Assembly: GCA_902779915.1 (NCBI GenBank)
Contig: CACZDM010000002.1
Location: forward strand, 64,243-128,242
Length of the DNA: 64,000 bases
Direction of reading: 5' to 3'
DNA from: Oscillospiraceae bacterium
GTDB taxonomy: Bacteria; Bacillota; Clostridia; Oscillospirales; Ruminococcaceae
Shown piece after piece: positions 9,398 to 19,173 of this stretch. Both the position numbers and the translations under genes were made by a program. Position 1 is the first letter of the stretch; the number at the start of each line of letters is the position of its first letter. Under the pieces are notes generated by a model, which saw nothing but the letters and a program-made list of their open reading frames with translations, searched no databases and was not told the origin of the DNA.

Positions 9398-11767
9398 TCA
9401 AACTCTCTCCAAACCAGGCCCATCGTCGCGTCTTAAAGCAAGCTCCAAAACCTCGTTTGCTGTCGCGCAAGGAATGAATTTAATTGCCTTTCGAACAGAT
9501 TCATCAACATCATCCAAGTCGCCAACGTTATCTTTTGGAATCAAAACCGTCCGAACCCCGGATTTATAGGCCGCAATAGCCTTTTCTTTAAGCCCCCCAA
9601 TCGCGAGATCTCGCCCTCTCAAGCTAATTTCGCCCGTCATAGCAACATCTCTTTTAACGGGCGTGTTGGACAAAGCCGAAACAACAGCAGTTGCTAAAGC
9701 AACCCCAGCCGACGGCCCATCTTTTGGAACAGCACCCTCCGGAATGTGGATATGTATATCCTTATTTTTATAGAAATTTTTGGGTATATTATAACTTGAT
9801 GCTATTGAGCGGACAAAGCTAATCGCCGCATTAGCCGACTCTTTCATGACATCTCCGAGGTTCCCGGTCAATTTAACGTCTCCTTTGCCGTCCATAATTC
9901 CAGCTTCAATCTGCATGAGCTCTCCGCCAAAATTCGTCCACGCCAAGCCATTAACAAGCCCAACTTCATCGGTTTTTGAAATGCTTTCGCCAAGATATTT
10001 CTTAGCACCAAGATATTTCGAAATATTACGCTCTGTAAATTGAACGCATTCGCTTTTTTTATAAAGTAATTTTTTAGCAGCCTTGCGCATTAGCGACGCA
10101 ATCATTTTATTAAGTTTTCTAACGCCTGCCTCTTTTGTATAGCTGTCTATTATTTCCCTTATGGCCTTATCGGAAATTTTAACCACTTCTTTGTCCAAGC
10201 CGTGTTCTTTAAGCTGCTTAAGCCATAAATATTCCCGAGCTATATGAAATTTTTCACTAAAAGTGTAGCTCGAGATCTCAATGACTTCCATTCGATCAAG
10301 AAGCGGCGCCGGAATTGATGAAACTGAATTCGCAGTCGCAATGAAGAAGCATTCTGAGATGTCGAAAGGAACTTCTATATAGTGGTCTGTAAAGGCGCTG
10401 TTTTGCTCAGAATCCAAAACTTCCAAAATTGCCGACGCTGGGTCTCCCCTAAAGCTTGAGCTCATTTTGTCAACCTCATCCAACAAAACAAGGGGATTTT
10501 TAGATTTGGCCTGAATCAGTCCATTTACGATCCTTCCAGGCATCGCCCCAACATATGTCTTGCGGTGCCCCCGGATATCGGATTCGTCATTAACTCCTCC
10601 CAAAGATATGCTGACAAATTTTCTTCCAATAGCATTTGCAATCGAGCGCGCAATCGAAGTCTTTCCAACTCCCGGCGGCCCAACCAAACAAAGAATCTGG
10701 CCCTTAATTTTAGGGTTAAACGTCCGAACAGCCAAATTTTCCAAAATCCGCTCTTTAACCTTTTTAAGCCCATAGTGGCATTCATCAAGCTTTTTGCTGG
10801 TTAAGTCCAGGTCGATTTTTTCCTTTGTTCTCTTGCCCCACGGCAAACTCAAAACAGTGTCTAGATAATTGGCAATAACATAGGCCTCGTGGGAAGATTC
10901 TGGCATCTTTGAAAATTTTTTGACCTCCGCCAAAAGCCTATCCCTATTCTCCTCCGAAATATCTTTAATTTTCGATATTTTCTTATTATATTCCGCAGCA
11001 TCTTGACTGAAATCTTCTTCAGAATCACCCAATTCTTCTTTAATAACCTTGGCCTGTTCCCTCAAAAAATAGTGTCTTTGGTTTTTATCTATGTTTTCCT
11101 CAACCTTTTCAATTATCTTGCGCTCTATTGAAGCAATCTCTGCTTCTTTAGTTAAAGCTTCTAAAATTAGATTGAGCTTTTTTAATAAATTAGACTCTTC
11201 AAGCATTTTTTGTTTGAGTTCATATTTAAATGGTATAATTTCGACAAGGATTGTGAATAAACTGAAAGCGTCTTCTTCATTATCAATCAACATCAAAATA
11301 TCTCGATTAACACTTTTGATCGAAACCCTATATTGAATAAACTTTTTCTTTATCGCCCGTATAACCGCATTAATTTCGTCCATATTTTTCGCATTCAGCC
11401 GCTCTGAAATTCGCCGAACAGTCGCAGAAAACATGGTTTCATCCGAATGGAATTCATTGATTCTAGCCTTATATTTTCCAATAGCCGTTAATTTATATTC
11501 ACCATCAGAATATTTTTGAAATTGTTTTATCTCACAAACAGTCCCAACATCATACAAATCTTCCTCAGAGGGCTCCAAAACATCAACAAATTTTTGAGCA
11601 ACAATAAAAACTTTTTTTGATCCTTGAATTGCGGACTTAATTGCCAAAACGGATTTTTGTCTCAAAACATCAACAATAACCACCCCTTTTGGAAAAGCAA
11701 CAATTCCTCTCGTTGGAATCAGAGGGATCAAAGAGTCTTTACTTAAATCCTTCATCTCATCAAACAC
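9398..11767 (-). CDS. lon: ATP-dependent protease Lon (LonA)
   Basis: Lon degrades misfolded and regulatory proteins in the cytosol. The order is an N-terminal substrate-binding domain (about 1-200), a coiled-coil hinge, an AAA+ module with Walker A GPPGVGKT and Walker B PLVLLDEVDK, and a Ser-Lys protease domain. The dyad is Ser686 in PKDGPSAG and Lys729 in GGLKEK. At 789 aa it is a standard soluble LonA, not membrane-anchored LonB. A sigma-A promoter lies 65-93 bases upstream. No CIRCE or CtsR operator was recognised in the leader. Confidence 0.98.
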   Translation of the reverse strand: MFDEMKDLSKDSLIPLIPTRGIVAFPKGVVIVDVLRQKSVLAIKSAIQGSKKVFIVAQKFVDVLEPSEEDLYDVGTVCEIKQFQKYSDGEYKLTAIGKYKARINEFHSDETMFSATVRRISERLNAKNMDEINAVIRAIKKKFIQYRVSIKSVNRDILMLIDNEEDAFSLFTILVEIIPFKYELKQKMLEESNLLKKLNLILEALTKEAEIASIERKIIEKVEENIDKNQRHYFLREQAKVIKEELGDSEEDFSQDAAEYNKKISKIKDISEENRDRLLAEVKKFSKMPESSHEAYVIANYLDTVLSLPWGKRTKEKIDLDLTSKKLDECHYGLKKVKERILENLAVRTFNPKIKGQILCLVGPPGVGKTSIARSIANAIGRKFVSISLGGVNDESDIRGHRKTYVGAMPGRIVNGLIQAKSKNPLVLLDEVDKMSSSFRGDPASAILEVLDSEQNSAFTDHYIEVPFDISECFFIATANSVSSIPAPLLDRMEVIEISSYTFSEKFHIAREYLWLKQLKEHGLDKEVVKISDKAIREIIDSYTKEAGVRKLNKMIASLMRKAAKKLLYKKSECVQFTERNISKYLGAKKYLGESISKTDEVGLVNGLAWTNFGGELMQIEAGIMDGKGDVKLTGNLGDVMKESANAAISFVRSIASSYNIPKNFYKNKDIHIHIPEGAVPKDGPSAGVALATAVVSALSNTPVKRDVAMTGEISLRGRDLAIGGLKEKAIAAYKSGVRTVLIPKDNVGDLDDVDESVRKAIKFIPCATANEVLELALRRDDGPGLERV

Positions 11768-11831
11768 CCCTTTTTTTCAAAATATAAACCAAAAAAATAT
11801 TTACTTTACATAACATTTGTGTGATAATATA

Positions 11832-11860
11832 ATTATAACAAAAATCATCATAATTTACAA
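11832..11860 (-). promoter_or_regulatory. Sigma-A promoter for lon-engB run
   Basis: On the minus strand TTGTAA (11860-11855) and a perfect TATAAT (11837-11832) are separated by 17 bases. The predicted start lies about 58 bases upstream of the lon ATG. Confidence 0.75.
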
Positions 11861-12169
11861 CACTGCAACTCAAAAACAACAAACAAAATTTTGTGGGTTG
11901 TCGCGATTTATTTTTAAAACTGTTAATGCATCAAAAAACAAAATAAAATATGACGATTTATGTGGCTGGCGAAATTAAAAAAACGCAAATTTTGTGATTT
12001 AATGGGGTTATGTTGATTCCAATGAGGCCTCTTCTTTAAAAAATCCAACTCTTTTCTTAAAAACCCGAAAATTCAAAATCCAGAGTCAGTCAGGTTAATA
12101 TTTTAAAAAATTAACCCATTATTAACAAAATTTTTACAAATTCTAAACAAACATGCGCAAATTTTGTGC

Positions 12170-12175
12170 TATAAT
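12170..12175 (+). promoter_or_regulatory. Extended -10 promoter for the secreted coiled-coil gene
   Basis: TATAAT is preceded by TTGTGC, giving the TRTG-type extended -10. No convincing -35 sits 17 bases upstream. A second TATAAT occurs at 12184-12189, so the exact start is uncertain. AAAAGGAG precedes the ATG. Confidence 0.5.
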
Positions 12176-12217
12176 AGAATGTGTATAATTCAAATTTATC
12201 CAAAAGGAGTTTAAATC

Positions 12218-13393
12218 ATGATTAGAAAATCTAAAATTGTGACATCTATATGCGCAATAATTATGTCAACGTTTGCTGTCATTCCAGCTCAAGCGGTTTC
12301 CCCGCCAAAAAACAAAAAAATCGGGTCATGTCAATATGCTAAAACGCAAACTTTTAGAGTCCAAAACCCACATTATAGAGCCGAAATAGACAACGCCAAA
12401 CAGCGCATTAACAATGTGTTCTATAGAATTAATCAAGCTGAACAAAAAACAAAAAACGCCCCATATGAGTCTGTAGACGAACTAAAAAACATAAAAAACA
12501 ATTTTTTTAATTTAAGCAACCTACTCGGCGAAGATGAATCAAAATTTGCGTCTCTGGGCAAAGAAGAATTTGATCAAGAAATATTTTCATGTCAAAACGC
12601 CATAGACCAAATCCAAAATGACCTTGATCGCCTAGACATTAGCCTAAACAAAACATCAAATACTAGAATAAATTCAAAACTGCTTGACAAAGTAATGACA
12701 AAAATCGAAAACCACCCCGCCAACAGCAAAGCAAAAAAGCTTCATTTAACTCAATTTAACAATCGCCTGCTTCAATTTAAATATCGAACGGATTTTTGCG
12801 CAAACGAAATACAAAACATCTCACAAAAGTCCGGCCAGACACAAAATGACGCAATCAACAAAAATATACTTAGCGACATATCTTGCGAGTTTAATGCATA
12901 TTTAAATGATATTAATAATAATATAAATCAGCTAGAAAATCTCGATATGTTGCACAATAAATTAAACTATATCCACAAAAAAATTGATCGCCTGAACAAC
13001 CGCCTTAACCTCATTACAGAAGAAATTAAACAAAACGAACACAAAGAAAAGGTTGCTTTAACGCTTAGGTCAGCAACATCCAAAAACGCCATGACCAGGA
13101 AAAATGAAATTAAAAAACTCGCTGATGAAGCCAGGCAAAACGAATGGTCAAGAAATTGGATCCATTTAAACGCCAACACACAAAACGTGGAGCCATATAT
13201 ATTAACCCTAATTTCATACTATAAAAGAACAACATATATTCCAAAAAAACGCCTATTTATCGGAAAATATCAAAAAAAATTGCCCCGATTCCTTTTTAAT
13301 CAAAAACAATATATAATATATGAGCCATTTTATCGAGTCTTAAGCCGAGACGTCATTTCGGAAAAATCTGAAGACCAAAACGACACAGTTTGA
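12218..13393 (+). CDS. Predicted secreted helical protein, unknown function
   Basis: I do not recognise a family. The N-terminus is a classical Sec signal peptide: basic MIRKSK, a hydrophobic stretch, and an AQA-type cleavage site near residue 26. The remaining ~365 residues are rich in Asn, Lys, Gln and Glu with heptad-like leucines and isoleucines, suggesting long amphipathic helices or coiled coils. The C-terminus is more basic and aromatic. No LPxTG anchor, LysM or catalytic motif is visible; two cysteine-containing patches occur (near residues 36 and 125). It is a lone plus-strand gene amid minus-strand housekeeping genes, with its own promoter and terminator, so it is an independent unit. 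A cell-envelope or spore-surface role is possible but unproven. Confidence 0.8.
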   Translation: MIRKSKIVTSICAIIMSTFAVIPAQAVSPPKNKKIGSCQYAKTQTFRVQNPHYRAEIDNAKQRINNVFYRINQAEQKTKNAPYESVDELKNIKNNFFNLSNLLGEDESKFASLGKEEFDQEIFSCQNAIDQIQNDLDRLDISLNKTSNTRINSKLLDKVMTKIENHPANSKAKKLHLTQFNNRLLQFKYRTDFCANEIQNISQKSGQTQNDAINKNILSDISCEFNAYLNDINNNINQLENLDMLHNKLNYIHKKIDRLNNRLNLITEEIKQNEHKEKVALTLRSATSKNAMTRKNEIKKLADEARQNEWSRNWIHLNANTQNVEPYILTLISYYKRTTYIPKKRLFIGKYQKKLPRFLFNQKQYIIYEPFYRVLSRDVISEKSEDQNDTV

Positions 13394-13407
13394 ATTTTAT
13401 GCTAAAC

Positions 13408-13443
13408 AAAAGATGTAATTAAAATTTCTTAATTACATCTTTT
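13408..13443. terminator. Perfect 15-bp stem, bidirectional terminator
   Basis: AAAAGATGTAATTAA pairs perfectly with TTAATTACATCTTTT around a 6-base loop. A-runs and T-runs on both sides let it work for the secreted-protein gene on plus and as a backup for clpX on minus. It lies between convergent genes. Confidence 0.8.
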
Positions 13444-13513
13444 AATTTTGAAAAAATATCTCATATTCATATATAAACGAAATCCATTCAAATAAATATG
13501 AATCAACACACAA

Positions 13514-13545
13514 AAGGACCAGATCAACTTCTCAAGCTAGTCCTT
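13514..13545 (-). terminator. Terminator at the 3' end of clpX
   Basis: On the minus strand AAGGACTAG, which includes the clpX stop codon, pairs with CTGGTCCTT (one G-U pair) over a 14-base loop and is followed by TTTTGTG. The stem overlapping the stop codon is compact but plausible. Confidence 0.55.
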
Positions 13546-14829
13546 CTTAACAATCAATTTCTTTCTTCTTGCCAAATTCAAATTCAACTTTTCTTCTGAA
13601 TTGATGACTTCGGCCGTTATCTTAACCGACTCAACATTCGCAGACGGCAACTCAAACATAAGGCCAGACAAATTGTCTTCCAAAATTCCGCGAAGACCTC
13701 TGGCTCCCGTTTTTCTTTCAAGCGCCTTTTTTGCAATCGCATGAAGCGCATCATCTGTGAACTCAAGCTTGGTTCCGTCATATGAAAATAACTTTTGATA
13801 CTGTTTAACCAAAGCATTTTTCGGCTCTGTCAATATCCGAACCAGCGCAGCCTCATCAAGGCCATCAAGCGCCGTTATTATCGGGATTCTTCCAACAAGC
13901 TCAGGGATAATCCCAAATTTAACAAGGTCATGCGGCTCGACATTTTTCAGGGTTTTTGCAAGAATTTCGTCTTCTTTAGACTTGATGTCTGATTCAAATC
14001 CAATCGCAGAATCTCCCATGCGCTTCCCGACTATTTTGTCAAGTCCTTCAAACGCCCCTCCGCATATAAACAAAATGTTTTTGGTGTCTATTTGTATAAA
14101 CTCTTGGTTGGGGTGCTTCCGGCCTCCCTGTGGCGGAACATTGGAAACCGTCCCTTCCAAAATTTTAAGCAAAGCCTGTTGAACCCCTTCTCCGCTAACG
14201 TCCCGCGTTATCGAGGCATTTTCAGACTTCCTCGTTATTTTATCTATTTCGTCTATATATATTATCCCACGCTGCGCGAGCTCAACATCAAAATCGGCCG
14301 CCTGAATGAGCCTCAAAATGACATTTTCAACATCTTCTCCAACATATCCCGCCTCTGTCAGCGTTGTTGCGTCAGCAATTGCAAACGGAACTTCCAAAAC
14401 CCTGGCCAAAGTCTGAGCAAGCAAAGTCTTTCCAACCCCCGTTGGCCCCAAAAGCAAAACATTGCTCTTTTGAAGCTCAACATCATCAGCATCTTTGTCC
14501 GGCGCAGAAATCCTTTTATAATGGTTATATACCGCAACCGACAGGACAATTTTAGCCTCATCCTGACCAATAATATACTGATCAAGCGTCTTTTTGATCT
14601 CTTTTGGCTTTAAAAATATCTTTCCATCTTTTTTAGATTTTTTGCTGTCTATATTCGCCTTCATGCTGGGAGGCTTTGGAAACAAACCATCCTCAGCCAA
14701 CATCCCATAACAAAGCGCAACGCATTCGTTGCAAATATAAGCTCCATTGCCATATAAAAGCCTTGCAACCTTATGTTCGGGTTTGCCACAAAAACTACAA
14801 CGGAGCAAGCCCTTTGACTCTGTTGCCAT
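13537..14829 (-). CDS. clpX: ATP-dependent protease ATPase subunit ClpX
   Basis: ClpX is the unfoldase that feeds substrates to ClpP. The N-terminal zinc-binding domain has CSFCGK and CNEC (four Cys). The AAA+ core shows Walker A GPTGVGKT, pore loop GYVG, Walker [10 protein letters not shown] and the GGRKHPNQ segment typical of ClpX. Length is 430 aa. It lies 24 bases after clpP and behind tig in the conserved tig-clpP-clpX order. The start is ATG with AAGGGGGG upstream. Confidence 0.98.
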   Translation of the reverse strand: MATESKGLLRCSFCGKPEHKVARLLYGNGAYICNECVALCYGMLAEDGLFPKPPSMKANIDSKKSKKDGKIFLKPKEIKKTLDQYIIGQDEAKIVLSVAVYNHYKRISAPDKDADDVELQKSNVLLLGPTGVGKTLLAQTLARVLEVPFAIADATTLTEAGYVGEDVENVILRLIQAADFDVELAQRGIIYIDEIDKITRKSENASITRDVSGEGVQQALLKILEGTVSNVPPQGGRKHPNQEFIQIDTKNILFICGGAFEGLDKIVGKRMGDSAIGFESDIKSKEDEILAKTLKNVEPHDLVKFGIIPELVGRIPIITALDGLDEAALVRILTEPKNALVKQYQKLFSYDGTKLEFTDDALHAIAKKALERKTGARGLRGILEDNLSGLMFELPSANVESVKITAEVINSEEKLNLNLARRKKLIVKKD

Positions 14830-14853
14830 AACTAACCCCCCTTTTTTTTCTGC

Positions 14854-15435
14854 CTACCTGCTTTTTATGACTTTGTCTATAAGCCCATAGGCCTTAGCCT
14901 CATCAGCCGACATAAAATTGTCTCTCTCCGTGTCCTCGGAAACTTTTTCAATCGACTGGCCGGTTGCCTCTGAAAGCATTTTATTGAGGCGCGCTTTAAC
15001 CCCAACAATCCAATCTGCGTGTATTTTTATGTCGGTTGCTTGACCTTTAAACTGGCCGAGCGGTTGATGGATCATTATGGTGCTGTTTGGCAGTGCGATC
15101 CTCTTGCCTTTTGCCCCTGCGCTGAGCAAAAAAGCCCCCATAGACGCAGCCATCCCAACGCAAATCGTTGAAACATCACACTTTATATACTGCATAGTGT
15201 CGTAAATAGCAAACCCCGACGTCACAGACCCTCCAGGGCTGTTTATATATAGTTGGATGTCCTTTTCAGGATCCTGCGCCTCCAAAAACAAAAGCTGCGA
15301 AACAACCAGGCTAGCCGTGTTGTCGTTGACCTCTTCCGAGAGCATAACAATCCTGTCGTTTAAAAGCCTAGAAAATATATCATATGCACGCTCTCCACGC
15401 CCAGTTGTCTCAATGACGGTTGGTACAAGTGCCAT
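14854..15435 (-). CDS. clpP: ATP-dependent Clp protease proteolytic subunit ClpP
   Basis: ClpP is the tetradecameric serine peptidase chamber. The catalytic triad is readable as Ser98 in GMAASMGA, His123 in MIHQPLG and Asp172 in ERDNF. At 193 aa with a short N-terminal segment it is canonical. RBS AGGAGG precedes the ATG by 9 bases. It is directly downstream of trigger factor and upstream of clpX, coupling chaperone and protease production. No CtsR-type repeat was recognised upstream. Confidence 0.98.
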   Translation of the reverse strand: MALVPTVIETTGRGERAYDIFSRLLNDRIVMLSEEVNDNTASLVVSQLLFLEAQDPEKDIQLYINSPGGSVTSGFAIYDTMQYIKCDVSTICVGMAASMGAFLLSAGAKGKRIALPNSTIMIHQPLGQFKGQATDIKIHADWIVGVKARLNKMLSEATGQSIEKVSEDTERDNFMSADEAKAYGLIDKVIKSR

Positions 15436-15512
15436 AATAAAAACCTCCTAAAATCTATTCTTCCATCAAAGTAAGAAAATCATTCCAACAGAAAACATTA
15501 TATATAAATTTT

Positions 15513-16811
15513 TTAACTTTCAACAACTTTTTCCGTTATTTTAGCATTATTTTTAACAAAATCCATTGCTTTTCGAACTAAAATATCAGATTTTAAATTA
15601 TCTTCTGGCAAAACATTCTTAATTTTTTCAACTGACATATTATATTTTTTAGCAAGTTTTTCAAACTCTTTTTGAATATCTTCGTCACTGGCCTGAAGAC
15701 CTTCAAGCTTTGCAATTTCTTCAAGCGCCAACCGAGTTTTAACCTGCTCCCTCGCCTGATCCTTAAACTGATCACGAACTTTTTGCTCGCTGGTTCCCGT
15801 ATATTCAAAATACATGTCAAGCGTTATCCCCTGCATGGAAATTCTTTGCTCAAAATCGCGCATCAGCTCATCAATTCGCCTCTCAAACATAACTCCGGGA
15901 ATATATGCCTCCATGTTTTTAATGAGAGCCGACGTTATCTCCCTTTCAACAGACATCTCAGCCGCTTTTTCATATTCTTCTTTTATTTTGCTTTTGAGAT
16001 CTTCCTTAAGCTCAGCCAAAGTGTCATATTCGCTGACATCTTTTGCAAATTCGTCGTCCTCTTCTGGGAGCTGCGCCTCCCTGATCTCGTTTAGTTTACA
16101 TTTAAAAACAGCCGCCTTAGCTTTTAGGTTTTCAGCGTGATAGTCTTCTGGAAAAGTCACATTAACTTCAAATTCATCTCCAACGCTGTGGCCAATAATC
16201 TGATCTTCAAAGCCAGGAATAAATTGACCGGAGCCTAATTTTAAAGAGTGGTCTTTTGCTTGGCCGCCCTCAAAAGCAACCCCATCGACAAAGCCATCAA
16301 AATCTAAAGAAACAGTGTCTCCTGCTTTGGCAGCGCGCCCCTCAACCGAAACCATCCTAGCGCACCTTTCGCGCAAAGCTTGAAGCCTTGAATCAACCGC
16401 CGAATCATCAACAACCTTCAGCGACTTTTCAATTTCTATTCCTTTATAGTCAGAAATTTTGACCTCAGGCTTTAAAATGCAAACCGCCCTAAAAGTTAAG
16501 CCTTTTTCAAGATTCGCTTGGATCGTTTCCAAAGATTCAATTGAAACAACGTCCAAATCAGCTTCTTTAATCGCGTCCTCCAAAGCTTTGGGATATAGCA
16601 TTTCAATGGCATCATCAAAAAAAATCTCAGCGCCATATCTTTTTTCTATAACCTTTCTTGGCGCCTTGCCAACCCTGAAGCCAGGAACACTGATTTTTTT
16701 AACTTTTTTTCTATACACCTTATCGCAAGCCGAATCAAATGTTTTGGCATCAACAAAAACTTCTATCTGATTTTTATTGCGTTCTAAATTTTCGTTTTTA
16801 ATCAAGCTCAT
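15513..16811 (-). CDS. tig: Trigger factor, ribosome-associated chaperone
   Basis: Trigger factor binds the ribosome exit site near L23 and folds nascent chains. The N-terminal ribosome-binding segment carries GFRVGKAPRKVIEKRYG at about residues 45-61, the family signature loop. A FKBP-like peptidyl-prolyl isomerase domain follows (AAKAGDTVSLDFDGFVDG onward), then a long helical chaperone domain. Length 432 aa is normal. RBS GGAGG lies 9 bases before ATG, and a sigma-A promoter lies just upstream. Confidence 0.98.
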   Translation of the reverse strand: MSLIKNENLERNKNQIEVFVDAKTFDSACDKVYRKKVKKISVPGFRVGKAPRKVIEKRYGAEIFFDDAIEMLYPKALEDAIKEADLDVVSIESLETIQANLEKGLTFRAVCILKPEVKISDYKGIEIEKSLKVVDDSAVDSRLQALRERCARMVSVEGRAAKAGDTVSLDFDGFVDGVAFEGGQAKDHSLKLGSGQFIPGFEDQIIGHSVGDEFEVNVTFPEDYHAENLKAKAAVFKCKLNEIREAQLPEEDDEFAKDVSEYDTLAELKEDLKSKIKEEYEKAAEMSVEREITSALIKNMEAYIPGVMFERRIDELMRDFEQRISMQGITLDMYFEYTGTSEQKVRDQFKDQAREQVKTRLALEEIAKLEGLQASDEDIQKEFEKLAKKYNMSVEKIKNVLPEDNLKSDILVRKAMDFVKNNAKITEKVVES

Positions 16812-16847
16812 CGCGCTTCCTCCATGATCTATTTTATCCAGGATTTT

Positions 16848-16876
16848 ATTATAACATATATCCTAAAAAATTTCAA
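16848..16876 (-). promoter_or_regulatory. Sigma-A promoter for tig-clpP-clpX
   Basis: On the minus strand TTGAAA (16876-16871), a 17-base spacer and TATAAT (16853-16848), preceded by TATGT, giving an extended -10. The start would fall about 30 bases before the tig ATG. Confidence 0.75.
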
Positions 16877-16963
16877 CTAAATTTCAATTAAAAAATTTCC
16901 AAAAAATGAAAATATGCCACACTGACGGCGAAATTTTAAGAAAATAAAAATTAAAAATAAACA

Positions 16964-17641
16964 TCAAAAAATTTTTAGCAGGTTAAATTTTAGATGGTCA
17001 CTGGAAATTAATTTATAATATATCCCATCAACCACGCCCTCAACGGCATATTTACAAGACCTCCCGTGCAAATGGCCATAGTATACACGCTTGATTTTGT
17101 ATTGGCGCAAAACGTTGAGTATTTCAACAGTTTCGCTCCCTCTGAAAATAGGCGGATAGTGTAAAAAAACAATTGGTTCTCCTTTAGCGCTGTCAAGCGA
17201 AAGCTTAAGCCGCCCAGCTTCTCTTTTTAAAATTTTGCTGTCTGCGGCTTGTCCTGGCTCATTAACCCAACCTCTTGTCCCGCAAATCGAATATTTTCCA
17301 TATTCATAGGAATTATTCGACAAAAAGTTCAAACTTTTAAAGCCGTTTTCTCTAAAAAATTTATCAATTTTGTTCTTTGTGCTAAAATAATAGTCATGAT
17401 TTCCCTTGAGAAGTATTTTTTTGCCGGGCAATTTGTCCAAAAATTCAAAGTCCGGCCGAGCCTCTTCAAGGTCCATCCCCCACGATATGTCTCCCGGAAT
17501 AACAACAGTGTCGCAATCGTCAACTTTTGATATCCAATTTTTCTTGATTTTTTGAGCATAATCTTCCCATCCGCCAAAAATGTCCATCGGCTTATCCGTT
17601 CCAAACGAAAGATGCAAATCAGCAATAACATATAAACTCAT
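16964..17641 (-). CDS. Calcineurin-like metallophosphoesterase
   Basis: A 225-residue protein with the metallophosphoesterase signature: IADLHLS (DxH), PGDISWG (GD), LKGNHDYY (GNHD), FLHYPP (H) and YYGHLHG (GHxH). These residues bind two metals. It resembles the bacterial COG1768-type group of predicted phosphohydrolases; the substrate is unknown. It lies 20 bases downstream of thrC on the same strand, with no functional link evident. The 150 bases after its stop hold the tig promoter and no clear terminator. Confidence 0.85.
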   Translation of the reverse strand: MSLYVIADLHLSFGTDKPMDIFGGWEDYAQKIKKNWISKVDDCDTVVIPGDISWGMDLEEARPDFEFLDKLPGKKILLKGNHDYYFSTKNKIDKFFRENGFKSLNFLSNNSYEYGKYSICGTRGWVNEPGQAADSKILKREAGRLKLSLDSAKGEPIVFLHYPPIFRGSETVEILNVLRQYKIKRVYYGHLHGRSCKYAVEGVVDGIYYKLISSDHLKFNLLKIF

Positions 17642-17661
17642 TAATTCTTCTATTCCCCACC

Positions 17662-19155
17662 TTAGTCGAATTTTTTTAATACATATTCAAACATATCACT
17701 TTTAGATATTGTTTTATCAAACCTGAGTTTTAAATTTTTCAACTGCAAAATAGGATTTGGAATTTCAGTTTTTGTCACTTCAGACAACTTTTCAATAATA
17801 TCAAAAATATTTTTATCTTCGTTCATGTTTTTATCAACAGATTCAAGAACGGTTTTAGAAAATTTATATGGGCTTGCCGTGGAAACTATAATAGTTTTGG
17901 TTTTGTCATTTGTCTTCTCAAAATACTCATCATATACATTAAAAGCGACAGCGGTGTGTGGATCACATAAATATTCATATTTTTCTAACACATTCTTAAT
18001 GGATTTTTTAGTCTGATCATCATCACAAAATCCCCCATAAAATTCATTTTTAAGCTTTGTTTTAACCTCCTGAGATATTTCAAACACTCCATCAGTTGAT
18101 AATTTGTGATATAAATCATTTATTTTAAAGTCATCTTCATCATATAAATCAAAAAGCAACCTCTCCAAATTGCTGGAAATCAAAATATCCATCGAAGGCG
18201 AGGTTGTTGAATAAAACTTCCTGTTTATATTATATATTCCTGTGTGTATAAAATCTGTTAAAATGTTGTTTTTATTAGAGGCACATATAAAATTTTTAAC
18301 TGGCAGACCCATTCTTTTTGCGTAGTAAGCCGCCAATAAATTTCCAAAATTTCCCGTCGGAACAGCAATATTGACCGGTTCTCCAAGGTTTATCCAACCA
18401 TTTTTTAACATATCACAATAGGCAGAAAAGTAGTACACAATTTGAGGAACAAGCCGCCCCCAGTTTATTGAATTCGCACTTGAAAGCAAATATCCACTCT
18501 TTTTCAAAGCGTCAACACATTTTGCGCTGTTGAATATTTTCTTCACACCACTTTGCGCATCGTCAAAATTTCCGTAAATTGCGCAAACATCAACATTTTT
18601 TCCAACCTGCGTCGCCATCTGAAGCTTTTGAATTTTCGAAACGCCGTTTTCAGGATAAAAAACCAAAACGCTCGTCCCTTCAACGTCCTTGAAGCCCTCA
18701 AGAGCAGCCTTACCAGTGTCGCCAGAGGTTGCGACTAAAACAGCAATATCCTTATCAATGCCGCGCTTTTCAATAGATTTTTTCAGCAAATGCGCAAGCA
18801 ACTGCAAAGCCATGTCTTTAAAAGCGCAGGTTGGCCCATGCCAAAGCTCCAAAGCAAAAACAGAGTCGGACAGGGGTTTTAAGCTCGCTATGTCTCTGGA
18901 TGAAAATTTTTCAGGAGAATAGGCTTTTTTTGCGCAATCAAACAGCTCTTCATCCGTAAAATCAGTCAAAAACTTTTTCAAAATGAAAACAGACCTTTGA
19001 ACATAATCCATTTTGGTTAAAATAACCAAATCCTCGCGAGAAACAGGCAAAAATTTTTCAGGAACAAACAATCCCCCTTCCTCAGATATCCCGCTCACAA
19101 TAATGCTTGAAAAATCAAGCTTTAACTTTTTGTTTCTTGTGCTTTTATATAACAT
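17662..19155 (-). CDS. thrC: Threonine synthase
   Basis: This PLP enzyme converts O-phosphohomoserine to threonine. The PLP lysine lies in WHGPTCAFKDMALQ near residue 114, and the phosphate-binding loop is PTGNFGN. The product is 497 aa, the longer ThrC type found in Firmicutes and proteobacteria. The RBS is AAAGGAA. No homoserine dehydrogenase or kinase is in the window, so thrC is detached from the rest of its pathway here. No T-box is visible; the gap to the upstream gene is only 18 bases. Confidence 0.96.
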   Translation of the reverse strand: MLYKSTRNKKLKLDFSSIIVSGISEEGGLFVPEKFLPVSREDLVILTKMDYVQRSVFILKKFLTDFTDEELFDCAKKAYSPEKFSSRDIASLKPLSDSVFALELWHGPTCAFKDMALQLLAHLLKKSIEKRGIDKDIAVLVATSGDTGKAALEGFKDVEGTSVLVFYPENGVSKIQKLQMATQVGKNVDVCAIYGNFDDAQSGVKKIFNSAKCVDALKKSGYLLSSANSINWGRLVPQIVYYFSAYCDMLKNGWINLGEPVNIAVPTGNFGNLLAAYYAKRMGLPVKNFICASNKNNILTDFIHTGIYNINRKFYSTTSPSMDILISSNLERLLFDLYDEDDFKINDLYHKLSTDGVFEISQEVKTKLKNEFYGGFCDDDQTKKSIKNVLEKYEYLCDPHTAVAFNVYDEYFEKTNDKTKTIIVSTASPYKFSKTVLESVDKNMNEDKNIFDIIEKLSEVTKTEIPNPILQLKNLKLRFDKTISKSDMFEYVLKKFD

Positions 19156-19173
19156 AACGCCATTCCTTTCAAC

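Larger units (their letters stand above)
11768..12217. other. Divergent intergenic region between lon and a secreted-protein gene
   Basis: This 450-base AT-rich gap holds the lon promoter on the minus strand and a promoter for the 12218 gene on the plus strand. A small dyad GGTTAAT/ATTAACC (12093-12116, 10-base loop) lies upstream of the plus-strand promoter and could be an operator or a weak hairpin. I see no RNA gene, riboswitch or further coding potential in it. Confidence 0.5.

Noticed and set aside
11768-12217. CIRCE or CtsR operator upstream of lon
   Set aside because: No TTAGCACTC-N9 inverted repeat or GGTCAAA repeats found.
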